This document shows positions 24,815-32,884 of a DNA stretch of 64,000 bases, piece by piece; positions within the stretch are counted from its first letter, which is position 1; every line of letters starts with the position of its first letter. Origin of the DNA: Marixanthomonas ophiurae (lineage in GTDB: Bacteria; Bacteroidota; Bacteroidia; Flavobacteriales; Flavobacteriaceae); NCBI RefSeq assembly GCF_003413745.1, contig NZ_QVID01000002.1:310001-374000 (forward strand), written 5' to 3'. A program made the position numbers and the translations under genes. Below the pieces are notes generated by a model. It saw only the letters and a list, made by a program, of their open reading frames with translations, made no database searches and was not told the DNA's origin.

Positions 24815-27418
24815 TGACAATTGGGGCGCTTTGTTTTCTTCCACTTTTTTGGTGTTGATAATACTTTCAATTTCTTTAAACTGTTCGGTAAGTATCGGGT
24901 GTTTCAGTATTGCTTTCACATAATTAATACTGCTTTTGCTTAAATGGCGAGACAATGTTGGCTCATAATACTGCCAAGGCTCGAAGAAGGATTTATTTTG
25001 CTTTTCAGTAAGCGAAAGGATAAGGTTGTTCTCTTCAGAAAGAAATGTTTTAAGAGTGTTTTCAATGTTTGCTGAAAGTATAAATCCTTTTAAATGAGCT
25101 TCAATATCATTAAAAGTTACCTTATGCGGCATCATAATCTTGAAATACCGAATGGCACCATCGCTTGTTTTTTCAAGACTCGTAACGTAATCACTCAAAT
25201 ATCCGGGGATTTTATCAAGGTTTAAACCTGTTTCTAAATCGGCAATGATGTTATCTGTCTCATTTTCGTTGATGGCAATGTGATCAATGCTGTATTGTTT
25301 ATTGAATTTCTTTATTAGATGATCTATATACAAGCTTTTACTGTTGATGATCTCTATATACGCAATCTGTTTGTCTCCCAGTACTTTTTTGTCACGGGCC
25401 AAATAGTTATGAACGTCCAGACACCCTAACAAGCCGCTATTGTCAATGGCACCAGCATCGATAAAATAGCCATAACCAGGGATTTTTGCTGCCGGGCTAA
25501 AAACTGGAAATCGGTTAGTGGTCGATACCGCTTGATAATAGGGTATAGTTTCATTGTTGGTAAGATCGGCCAGATTTATTGCAAAAGGAAATATTTCTTC
25601 AAAATTATTTTGCTTAACAGACCAAAGAATACCGCGACTACCTTGGGTCCCTGCTGTGTTCATTATCAATGAAGGAAAATAGCCATTTTTATTGAATGCC
25701 TCTTTCCAATAATCCCGAAATGAGGTTTTCGAGAGTTTATTACTGTTTACATCTTGAATTTCATTCTGATACTTACGCATAGCATAATATGGTCGGTCAC
25801 GTAAGCCAAAACGTTGGCTAAAAGGCCATATTTTTCTATAGGAATCGAGCCCGAACGTAAGGGAAAGATCTAGAGAGGTGTAATTTTGTGCTGCCAGATG
25901 GTCAATCTTCTTTTGAATTTCTTCAAAATCAAGTCCGTTTTCTTTATACAATCCGGTATACAAGGCTAAACCCAAAGACCCGCCCGAAGCCCCAGAAAGC
26001 GCAATGGTCTGGTTTAGTAATTTACCTTCAGTATTTTTTTGAAGCATATTTACCACGTTGAGCGTCCAAACGTTGGCCTTAAGTCCGCCGCCATGAGAGG
26101 CAATAAAAAACAGCGTGTTGTCGTCTTTAGCTCGTAAACTATCAATAAAAACAGCTTCGGTAATTTCGGTTTTTGAGTTCTTAACTCGGTCAAGCTGGTG
26201 GGTTTTAACTTCTACCGGTGCAAAAAAAGTAATGATAAACAGGACGATAATAATTCCCAGAGCAATAAATATCCCTTTATATAAGCGTGCTCCGAAGAGA
26301 TTCAACTTCTTGGTTACAAAAAAATATTTGCCCAAGCTTGCTACAATAAAATAGTAGAAATAGAAAAATGCCAGTAGTATTGGTATTCCATTAAGCAGCG
26401 ACCAGCCTTTAATACTTGCAATGGTTGAAATAACAATGATGATTAGCGCAACCAAAAAATTAAGGTTGTATAAAACTAGATAATTCTCTGAGCGCTCCAA
26501 AAAAAGGATCTTTCCGATACAAAATTTAAATGGAGCCAATACTTTGGAAGTGCCCATTGCGTTGTGAATATGCGTTAATTTGGTTCGTAATAGCCTAAAA
26601 AACACATAATTGAACATAAAAGCATAGCTTGTAATGAGCAATAAAACAAACCCACCAGGGCTAAAGTTTCCAATTATTAACGTCAATAGCAGCAACAGAA
26701 GACATATAAAGGCTAAGATAACATACCAAACTCCTAATTTTCTATAAATTTTGGTTGTTTTATGCCTACTAGTTTGATGCTTTATTTTTAAAGCTACATC
26801 TTCCTTATCATCAAGTGTTTTTTTAAGGGAAGTAAATTTTTCCTTGTAAACAATATAAACAATCAAAGGAACAAGCAATAACAAATACATAGCGACCTTG
26901 ACTGGTGCAAAGGGAAAGGAATCAAAAATCAAATTTGGTAAAAAACTACTGATTATAAAGTGAACCCAGACACAATGGATCAATATTCCGATGGAATACC
27001 GTAGGTAATTAGCCCAGTTGTCCGGTTTATAGTTAGATTCTGGGTTGGTGGTGAACACAAAAATGGGAAACTTCTTAAAAGGCCAAAAGGGTATTGGATT
27101 AGTTTTGTGCCAGTTGGTGTAATCTCTTGAGTCGTTTAAATCGGCGGCGTAATAGGTGTAAATAGGGTAGTGGGAGAGAACCAAAGCTAGGGCATTGATA
27201 AGAAAGAAACAAAGCAATAGGGAAAATTTACTGGTTTCCACCATATCAACCAACATAGTCAATGCCTGATCCATTTGAGTTAACAACAACAAGACAATTA
27301 CAATGACAACTAGACTTAGAACAGCAGATTTAAAAAAGTTTTTAAAAGAGCGTATAAAGTGATTTACTCCGTTTACAAAACGGACAAAGATGGATGTCTT
27401 TTGTTTTTTTGCATTCAT
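24809..27418 (-). CDS. Membrane-anchored patatin-like phospholipase
   Basis: An 869-residue protein with about nine N-terminal membrane helices (between residues 31 and 400), then a patatin-like hydrolase domain. The oxyanion-hole loop is SHGGGLKA (441-448), the nucleophile elbow GASGG (476-480, Ser478) and the catalytic dyad Asp654 lies in DAGA. It should hydrolyse acyl esters of lipids at the inner membrane. It starts 33 bp downstream of the 183-residue gene of the sheath run with no terminator between, so it may be the last gene of that transcript. Housekeeping lipase and system-associated effector are both possible; the sequence does not decide. Confidence 0.85.
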   Translation of the reverse strand: MNAKKQKTSIFVRFVNGVNHFIRSFKNFFKSAVLSLVVIVIVLLLLTQMDQALTMLVDMVETSKFSLLLCFFLINALALVLSHYPIYTYYAADLNDSRDYTNWHKTNPIPFWPFKKFPIFVFTTNPESNYKPDNWANYLRYSIGILIHCVWVHFIISSFLPNLIFDSFPFAPVKVAMYLLLLVPLIVYIVYKEKFTSLKKTLDDKEDVALKIKHQTSRHKTTKIYRKLGVWYVILAFICLLLLLLTLIIGNFSPGGFVLLLITSYAFMFNYVFFRLLRTKLTHIHNAMGTSKVLAPFKFCIGKILFLERSENYLVLYNLNFLVALIIIVISTIASIKGWSLLNGIPILLAFFYFYYFIVASLGKYFFVTKKLNLFGARLYKGIFIALGIIIVLFIITFFAPVEVKTHQLDRVKNSKTEITEAVFIDSLRAKDDNTLFFIASHGGGLKANVWTLNVVNMLQKNTEGKLLNQTIALSGASGGSLGLALYTGLYKENGLDFEEIQKKIDHLAAQNYTSLDLSLTFGLDSYRKIWPFSQRFGLRDRPYYAMRKYQNEIQDVNSNKLSKTSFRDYWKEAFNKNGYFPSLIMNTAGTQGSRGILWSVKQNNFEEIFPFAINLADLTNNETIPYYQAVSTTNRFPVFSPAAKIPGYGYFIDAGAIDNSGLLGCLDVHNYLARDKKVLGDKQIAYIEIINSKSLYIDHLIKKFNKQYSIDHIAINENETDNIIADLETGLNLDKIPGYLSDYVTSLEKTSDGAIRYFKIMMPHKVTFNDIEAHLKGFILSANIENTLKTFLSEENNLILSLTEKQNKSFFEPWQYYEPTLSRHLSKSSINYVKAILKHPILTEQFKEIESIINTKKVEENKAPQLSL

Positions 27419-27451
27419 ACGACAGCGGTAACTCGTTATTAAAGATACTGA

Positions 27452-28003
27452 TTAATTGTAGTTAAAATGGGTTACACTCTTTTTTTTGTCACTACCGTTT
27501 ACCGAAATAGAAGGGTTGAACAACCCTCTTTTTTCTGCTTTTATTTTGGATAAAATCACACCGAAATTAAGTATTTCAAAAACTGTTTTTTTAGAGTATT
27601 CTTTTGAAATTTCTTTAATTAATTTATGAAGTCCAAGCTGGAAATCTTCTAGATTTTCATGACAAAAAAACAGCATCCAAAAATATATTTTGTATTTTGA
27701 TTCTCGTAATGATTTTGGGATCTTTAAAATATACATTTTGCTTGTTTTAGGCGTGTCTAAAAATTTAATTAATATATTTATAATATCTTGACTATCAATA
27801 TTTTTAATTAAATTAATTAAAGTTTTAGTTTGATTAAATTTTAAATTGTTTTTTACATGGTTATCTTCTGTAATTACTATATTTTTAATGCTATTTTTAC
27901 TTAAAAACGATGTGTTTTCAAGTGAGCACATATGTATTTTTGTTTGTAAGAAATACACTAATTCTTCTTCTATTTTGCTTGTATTTATTTCAGTTTTGAC
28001 CAT
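27452..28003 (-). CDS. Uncharacterised protein, fourth gene of the sheath/tube run
   Basis: A 183-residue protein, Lys-, Ile- and Asn-rich, encoded by conspicuously AT-rich DNA. No signal peptide is visible; a short hydrophobic stretch (YKIYFWMLFFCHE, near residue 124) is too polar to be a sure membrane helix. The N-terminal half is probably helical. I recognise no family. It lies 54 bp after the tail-tube gene and 33 bp before the patatin-like gene on the same strand. By position it could be a chaperone, tail-terminator or baseplate-adaptor substitute, but that is only positional inference. Confidence 0.6.
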   Translation of the reverse strand: MVKTEINTSKIEEELVYFLQTKIHMCSLENTSFLSKNSIKNIVITEDNHVKNNLKFNQTKTLINLIKNIDSQDIINILIKFLDTPKTSKMYILKIPKSLRESKYKIYFWMLFFCHENLEDFQLGLHKLIKEISKEYSKKTVFEILNFGVILSKIKAEKRGLFNPSISVNGSDKKKSVTHFNYN

Positions 28004-28057
28004 GATTTATTTTTGAGTTTTTTGAACTTATTTTTCTAATTTATTTAGCCTGAAAAA

Positions 28058-28498
28058 CTAAACTAGTTTAAAATAATTATAGGCTAATTCTATGCTATCT
28101 ATAACAAGACTGTTTTCTTTTTCTGTTTGTTTTTTTACGGTCCATTTTACCGGATATGCATGTATAATATTCCAAGCTAAAACAGATTCTTTTTCACCGT
28201 TTATTAGTTTAACTTTTAAATCGGTTGGAGAAAATTGATATTGATTAATTGCTTTTTTGCACCATTCAATCACTTTTGAATCTTTTAATAGACCTCCTTT
28301 TAATATAAGATTTGGAAAACGTGTTCGGGACGGAAAGGAATGTTTAAACTCTTTTTCTGGATTCTTAAGTAATTGTTCGATATCTATATTAACTGTAAGA
28401 CCAGAAACCGACTTAAACTGTGCATTACATTTTTTTTCTTCATTTCCGAAGAAATCAACATCTAGGTAAAATTGTTTCTGTGTTATCGTATTGTCCAT
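28058..28498 (-). CDS. gp19-like tail tube protein of a contractile injection-type particle
   Basis: A 146-residue tail tube protein (T4 gp19/Afp1-Pvc1 family), which stacks as hexamers to form the inner tube of contractile particles. Supporting segments are FYLDVDFFG, QFKSVSGLTVNIDIEQ, FKHSFPSRTRFPNLILKGGL, WCKKAINQYQFSP, AWNIIHAYPVKWTVK and the C-terminal IDSIELAYNYFK. Length is typical. It follows the sheath gene by 11 bp, the order seen in extracellular contractile injection systems (eCIS). Only one tube gene and no baseplate or tape-measure gene are present in the window. Confidence 0.9.
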   Translation of the reverse strand: MDNTITQKQFYLDVDFFGNEEKKCNAQFKSVSGLTVNIDIEQLLKNPEKEFKHSFPSRTRFPNLILKGGLLKDSKVIEWCKKAINQYQFSPTDLKVKLINGEKESVLAWNIIHAYPVKWTVKKQTEKENSLVIDSIELAYNYFKLV

Positions 28499-28509
28499 TA
28501 TTTCAGTTG

Positions 28510-29940
28510 TTAATTTTGTTGCATCTTATATGTTAATCTCAAAACAATAAACTCTGCTGGTCGTGTAGGCGCGATGCCAATTTCAATTTTCAATAGGCCA
28601 TCTAGTATGTCGCTTTGAGTCATGCTTTGCCCTAAGCCGATGTTGACAAAAAAGGCGTGGTCTGGGGTACTCCCACTTAAAGCGCCGTTTTGCCATTGGA
28701 GTGTTAAAAAATTTTCGATTATTGCCTTAATTTGTTGCCAAGTATTACTATTATTTGGCTCATTTAAGCAAGTATAAATCGCTCTGTTTATTGATGTTTC
28801 AACCATAATACCAAACCGGCTTACCGAAATATACCGCCACTCATTATCATTACTGGCCAAGGTTCGGGCACCCCAGACCAAAATGCCCTTTCCAGGAAAT
28901 TGACGGATTGCATTTATCGATTTCCCTGAAGAATGAACATTAAGATTTTGCTGCTCAGCATCCGTTATATTTTGGGTGGGTTTTATAGATCCACTTACTG
29001 AAACATTTGCCGGAGCTTTCCATACACCTCTGTCGGCATCTACTCTTCCATAAATACCTGCCATAGCACTACTTGGTGGTAGGGTGACTGTTTCTTGATC
29101 CAGCTTGTTTTTTATGGTGTTGAATAAAGCGGTGTTTTCGTGGCTTCCTCCAATTTTTAAATCAGTAAGCGACAATCCGTTTAATGAACCAACGGATTGA
29201 ACACCATTCTCGTCGATGTTTTCGTGTTGTATGGTTATATCAGCATCTTCAAAAGCATACGGAAGAAGAGTTTTTAGATACGGATAATATACAGCGCCGT
29301 ATTTTAAAAGCTCGGTGTCACTTCCTAAGGAGTTGGTGTTACGTACTGTGGCCGGGTTGTTTGCGTAGGTATCTGCAATTACAAATCGATCTTTTAATTG
29401 CTTTGCTTGCTGTAATGCCTGGTGAATCACATCATAATAATTATCAGCAGTCGAAATGGCCAAAGCATCGGGAAATACTAATAATGTAGGTTCTTTGTAG
29501 TTTTCAACAGCATATAAACCATTCAAAAGTTGATTTTTTGAAATTGTTGTACTGTCATAATCTCCAACAGAAACTATATAACAGGATGTTCCTCCATTGG
29601 CGAAGAACTGTTGTAAAGCATAATACATTGTAAATGGACTTGGAGCAGTATTGTTGATGGTAATTTTTTGGTTTGACACTTGTGTGTTGCCATTATTGTT
29701 GATTGTATCGATAAGGGTTGCTACAATATTTTTTTCGTTTTGGGAGGTGCCAAAGAAATTTTCATACTCGTTAAGAGAAGATATTTTTGTGGGTGTGATG
29801 GTGAGATCTTGGTCATTTTTTTTAGCTTTTTTGGTATAGCCAATAAAAGCAGGGATTGCTGTTTCCACCTGTGCTATATATGACGGAGTGTATGAAACAT
29901 TTCTTACTTGGATAATAGGGCGTTTGTAAGGCTTTTTCAT
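28510..29940 (-). CDS. Phage-tail-like contractile sheath protein
   Basis: A 476-residue sheath subunit. The C-terminal part matches the conserved sheath domain: GKGILVWGARTLASND, EWRYISVSRFGIMVETSI, FLTLQWQNGALSGSTPDHAFFV and IEIGIAPTRPAEFIVLR. The N-terminus (PIIQVRNVSYTPSYIAQVETAIPAFIGYT) corresponds to the handshake strand region. I place the start at the ATG at 29940, 10 bp after the previous stop; a longer in-frame extension runs into that gene. eCIS and phages fit better than T6SS, which uses separate TssB and TssC. No second sheath paralog is nearby. Confidence 0.92.
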   Translation of the reverse strand: MKKPYKRPIIQVRNVSYTPSYIAQVETAIPAFIGYTKKAKKNDQDLTITPTKISSLNEYENFFGTSQNEKNIVATLIDTINNNGNTQVSNQKITINNTAPSPFTMYYALQQFFANGGTSCYIVSVGDYDSTTISKNQLLNGLYAVENYKEPTLLVFPDALAISTADNYYDVIHQALQQAKQLKDRFVIADTYANNPATVRNTNSLGSDTELLKYGAVYYPYLKTLLPYAFEDADITIQHENIDENGVQSVGSLNGLSLTDLKIGGSHENTALFNTIKNKLDQETVTLPPSSAMAGIYGRVDADRGVWKAPANVSVSGSIKPTQNITDAEQQNLNVHSSGKSINAIRQFPGKGILVWGARTLASNDNEWRYISVSRFGIMVETSINRAIYTCLNEPNNSNTWQQIKAIIENFLTLQWQNGALSGSTPDHAFFVNIGLGQSMTQSDILDGLLKIEIGIAPTRPAEFIVLRLTYKMQQN

Positions 29941-29950
29941 ATGTTCTTGC

Positions 29951-30823
29951 TTAATTGATATAGATTTCAGAAATTGTTTTAGTGACATTACCAAGCGGGT
30001 CTTTTTCAACAATGAGTCGGGTAGGGCAGGCTGGCGGTTGTTTCCGACTATCAAACATATACTCAACCCTGCCGTTTTTCACTAAAGGCAATTCGGTAGG
30101 TTCAGTTGAATGCAAAAGTGTATTGTTAAGTGCATTTTTATAATGCCAAATGGTTTTGCGGTTAACAAACTGTATTTTAAATATTTTCGACTCAATTTCC
30201 TGTTCCTCATTATTGTTAAGTAAGTTTCGTTTGTTGTTATTGTTGACTATGGTGTTATCGCCAGTCATGTCTAAGCAAATTACCCCAAACATACTTTCTT
30301 TTTCAGTCTCTGAAAACTCCTTGTTTATACCTTGCCACGTGGTTTCCGTTATCCTAAAGTTTGATAAGGAACGCTTTGTGTTTTCTAAGTCAATATAATG
30401 GAAGTCTTTACCTTCCGAAGCTGGTTTTTTATTTGAAAAGTAAAAAGGCACTTTTGGAATGGAGTTTACAACAGAGTAGTTTTCGAACAAAAAGTCGTTT
30501 ATGTAAAGCAAAAAATTAAGTTTGATTTCCTCTTGAATGGGAATTGTCGGACTGTTTTTTTGTGTCTCTGTTTCAGTATCTTTAACTTGAATTAACACTG
30601 TAAAACCTGTTTTAGAAGGTTTATACATCATCTTATAGTTATTCATAATGTGGTACGTCTCTTCAGAAGGAACAATGTCAATAAATTCCCGGACATCATA
30701 ATCTAAAAGCTGTTTCTTTTTCAGTTTTTCTGAAATATCAAATGGAACTAAACCATCATTTAAAAAATATTCATGATAGATGTTTACTTTGCATAGTGTT
30801 TTATATGTAAATGAAAAACTCAT
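29951..30823 (-). CDS. Uncharacterised protein, first gene of the sheath/tube run
   Basis: A 290-residue soluble protein with no signal peptide or membrane helix. The first 120 residues (FSFTYKTLCKVNIYHEYFLNDG) look beta-rich. A C-terminal segment KIQFVNRKTIWHYKNA recalls, weakly and from memory, a motif in proteins that accompany sheath genes in some eCIS loci. It precedes the sheath gene by 10 bp and has a good promoter. It does not look like the DUF4255 tail terminator or any baseplate protein I know. It could be a structural adaptor or assembly factor (inference). Confidence 0.65.
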   Translation of the reverse strand: MSFSFTYKTLCKVNIYHEYFLNDGLVPFDISEKLKKKQLLDYDVREFIDIVPSEETYHIMNNYKMMYKPSKTGFTVLIQVKDTETETQKNSPTIPIQEEIKLNFLLYINDFLFENYSVVNSIPKVPFYFSNKKPASEGKDFHYIDLENTKRSLSNFRITETTWQGINKEFSETEKESMFGVICLDMTGDNTIVNNNNKRNLLNNNEEQEIESKIFKIQFVNRKTIWHYKNALNNTLLHSTEPTELPLVKNGRVEYMFDSRKQPPACPTRLIVEKDPLGNVTKTISEIYIN

Positions 30824-30845
30824 GATGTATTGTATTGTTGTAAAA

Positions 30846-30876
30846 CAAATTTAGAATGTAACAGTCTATATTTCAA
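30846..30876 (-). promoter_or_regulatory. Promoter of the sheath/tube run
   Basis: On the minus strand: TTG, 20 bp, then TAAATTTG. This fits both the -33 and -7 elements of Bacteroidetes promoters. The -7 box is 22 bp upstream of the ATG at 30823. Confidence 0.65.
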
Positions 30877-30943
30877 TAGGTAAACAGCTTAAAAGACACA
30901 AGGTTTTTCTTTAAAAAAACAGGTGTATTCCTTGACCTAAGAC

Positions 30944-30978
30944 AGGGAAAATCCTTTCTTTAAAAAGGGATTTTTCCT
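30944..30978. repeat. 14-bp inverted repeat in the divergent region between the sheath run and cassette B
   Basis: AGGGAAAATCCTTT (30944-30957) pairs with AAGGGATTTTTCCT (30965-30978) over 14 positions with two G-U pairs and a 7-nt loop. No T-tract follows on either strand, so an operator or RNA regulatory element is more likely than a terminator. Confidence 0.65.
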
Positions 30979-31013
30979 AATTAATACATTGAAAGCAGAA
31001 ACAGAGCAAGAAA

Positions 31014-31046
31014 TTTTATACATTGCTTTACTAACTAACCAAAATT
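31014..31046 (+). promoter_or_regulatory. Conserved leader of signalling cassette B
   Basis: TTTTATAC, a short insert, then CTTTACTAACTAACCAAAATT, ending 6 bp before the ATG at 31053. It matches the leader of cassette A at 10293-10316 block for block, with two small insertions. Confidence 0.55.
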
Positions 31047-31052
31047 ATAAAG

Positions 31053-31409
31053 ATGGCCAAACCAGCAAAATGTATTAGTGTTGATCAAGCAAGACAATTG
31101 CAGGATAATTGGGTAAGCACCAGAGCCCTAGAAATAGAACAGGCTCAAGGAAGTGTTGATACCCGTGAGTTTTTTTATACAGTTGATGAATTACAAGAAT
31201 ATTTAGATTACGTTAAAGATATGTCTAAAAAACAAAGGATTGATAATCCCGGAATTAGAATTTATTTTGCAGCTCATGATAGCAATTCAGATGATAAAGC
31301 AACTGTTTTTTTAGCTCCTACAGATGGCGATACCATGAATTCAAATAATAACTATAATATAGAAGCCTTAAACTCTAGTGGGGGAGGATGGCCACCAAAA
31401 AGTTATTAA
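31053..31409 (+). CDS. Small uncharacterised protein, first gene of signalling cassette B
   Basis: A 118-residue soluble protein without signal peptide, related to the first protein of cassette A. Conserved features are the N-terminal helix ISVDQARQLQDNW, the segment FFYTVDELQEYLDYVK, the strand GIRIYFAAHDS and TVFLAPT, and a C-terminal GGGWPP. The GIRIYF-type strand and the terminal Gly/Pro motif recur in many conserved hypothetical proteins of Bacteroidetes, as I recall them. It is followed after 15 bp by a 7-TM protein gene. Function unknown. Confidence 0.7.
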   Translation: MAKPAKCISVDQARQLQDNWVSTRALEIEQAQGSVDTREFFYTVDELQEYLDYVKDMSKKQRIDNPGIRIYFAAHDSNSDDKATVFLAPTDGDTMNSNNNYNIEALNSSGGGWPPKSY

Positions 31410-31424
31410 ATACTATTTTTTGTT

Positions 31425-32135
31425 TTGAAAGAATATTTATTCCAAATGTTGCCCATGTTACTTGTAGAGGCTATGGCAGCTGTTGCAGGACTAATTTTAA
31501 TTAGAAACCGGAAAACAGATAAAGCAACTAAGTACTTTGTCTATTTCCTATGTTTTACGATTTTGCTTGAAATTACTGGTAATTATGCCCCGGTAGCTTA
31601 TTATTCAGGTTATAAGCTATTCTCTTTTGTAGAAGGCACTGTTTTTGAAAATAATTATTGGCTATACAATATAAATTTAATAATAAGCTACACAATTTAT
31701 ATAAGTTATTTTAAGTGGCATTTAGATAACCTTGGTTTACGAAAATTCTTAAATGTAATATTGGTGCTTTTTATAATTACTAGTACACTTAATTTGCTAT
31801 TTTCAGATGTCTATTTCGTTGCTTTTTCAGCCTTTACAAATGTAGTAGGGACTGTGTTAGTGTTACTGGCCATAAGTCTATATTATTATGAATTGTTGAA
31901 TAGCGATGCCATTTTAAAGTTTGACAAGTCACTTCCTTTTTATATTTCCCTAGGAGCCATTTTATTACATTTGGTATTAACTCCAATATTTATTTACAGC
32001 CGATATTTCAGTTTGAGTGAAAGTCCAGAATTTGTAGAATTGTACAAAACCATACTCCTTTTTACAATCCTATTGGTATATTTACTTTATACTATCGGAT
32101 TTTTTATATGTCTAAAGAAGAAAGGCTTCTCATAA
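31425..32135 (+). CDS. 7-TM integral membrane protein, cassette B
   Basis: A 236-residue protein with about seven membrane helices (near residues 12-26, 38-54, 78-97, 104-125, 132-153, 168-190 and 206-230). It is the positional and topological counterpart of the tandem 7-TM proteins of cassette A, though sequence similarity is low. The start is a TTG at 31425, 15 bp after the small protein; an ATG at 31446 is the alternative. Its 3' end overlaps the kinase gene by 28 bp, so it probably works with the kinase as the sensing part (inference). No named family recognised. Confidence 0.72.
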   Translation: MKEYLFQMLPMLLVEAMAAVAGLILIRNRKTDKATKYFVYFLCFTILLEITGNYAPVAYYSGYKLFSFVEGTVFENNYWLYNINLIISYTIYISYFKWHLDNLGLRKFLNVILVLFIITSTLNLLFSDVYFVAFSAFTNVVGTVLVLLAISLYYYELLNSDAILKFDKSLPFYISLGAILLHLVLTPIFIYSRYFSLSESPEFVELYKTILLFTILLVYLLYTIGFFICLKKKGFS

Positions 32136-32884
32136 TATACTTTATTGCAATATTGGTGCTTACATTTGTTGTATTAATAGTATTCTTTATCGCATTTCAA
32201 CGTCGAAAAAACAAATTGCTCCTACGCCAAGCCGAGCAAAAGCGGCAATTTGAGAATGAAATCTCAAAATCTAGAATTGAGATTCAAGAACAGACCCTTA
32301 AAAACATTGCATGGGAATTGCACGACAATATTGGCCAATTGCTTTCTGTAGCAAATATCCAATTGAATATGATATTGCCAACACTCCCTAAAGAACTCCA
32401 TAATCAATTACTAGAGACCAAATCCGTTGTACAAGAAACCGTTACCGAAGTACGAAACCTTTCAAAAACCCTAAATAATGATGTTGTATATAAAAATGGA
32501 TTAGTAGCATCATTAAAAGTTGAATTAGAGCGATTTAATCGTCTCGATTTTTTAAATGCAACTTTAAAGATAACCGGTAAAATAAAAGAACTAGATCGAA
32601 CCAACGAAATAATAATTTTCCGAATCCTTCAAGAGTTTTCTACTAACGTATTAAAACACGCCCGAGCAACAGAATTATTTGTACATTTAAATTATACTGA
32701 AACCTTTCTCCAGATTGAAGCAAGAGATAACGGTATTGGCTTTGACATATCAGAGCAAAAAGGAAATTCAGGAATGGAAACTATGAAAAGCCGCGCAGAA
32801 CTGTTAAAAGCTCAAATTTCGATAGATTCTAAAAAAGAAGAAGGAACAATTTTACGCTTAAATTACCCTTATAAAAATGAATAA
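32108..32884 (+). CDS. Sensor histidine kinase (HisKA_3 type), cassette B
   Basis: A 258-residue kinase with one N-terminal membrane helix (about 7-30), a coiled coil (QRRKNKLLLRQAEQKRQFE) and a HisKA_3 domain with His72 in NIAWELHDNIGQLLS. The ATPase domain has ILQEFSTNVLKHA (N box), ARDNGIGFD (G1) and GNSGMETMKSRAEL (G2). As in cassette A there is no own sensory domain, which points to the neighbouring 7-TM protein as input. It overlaps its neighbours by 28 bp and 8 bp. Confidence 0.9.
   Translation: MSKEERLLIIYFIAILVLTFVVLIVFFIAFQRRKNKLLLRQAEQKRQFENEISKSRIEIQEQTLKNIAWELHDNIGQLLSVANIQLNMILPTLPKELHNQLLETKSVVQETVTEVRNLSKTLNNDVVYKNGLVASLKVELERFNRLDFLNATLKITGKIKELDRTNEIIIFRILQEFSTNVLKHARATELFVHLNYTETFLQIEARDNGIGFDISEQKGNSGMETMKSRAELLKAQISIDSKKEEGTILRLNYPYKNE

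Noticed and set aside
28058-29940. Type VI secretion TssB/TssC pair
   Set aside because: The sheath is a single-chain phage/eCIS-type protein and the tube is gp19-like, unlike TssB, TssC or Hcp; no TssJLM membrane complex is present.
29941-30066. Longer sheath protein starting at 30066
   Set aside because: The extra 42 residues overlap the end of the 290-residue gene and do not resemble sheath N-termini; the ATG at 29940 fits the family.
24809-30823. Prophage
   Set aside because: No integrase, terminase, portal, capsid or lysis genes and no attachment sites or tRNA; only sheath and tube are phage-like.
30944-30978. Terminator between the sheath run and cassette B
   Set aside because: The hairpin is strong but has no T-tract on either strand and the flanking genes are divergent, so nothing needs terminating there.
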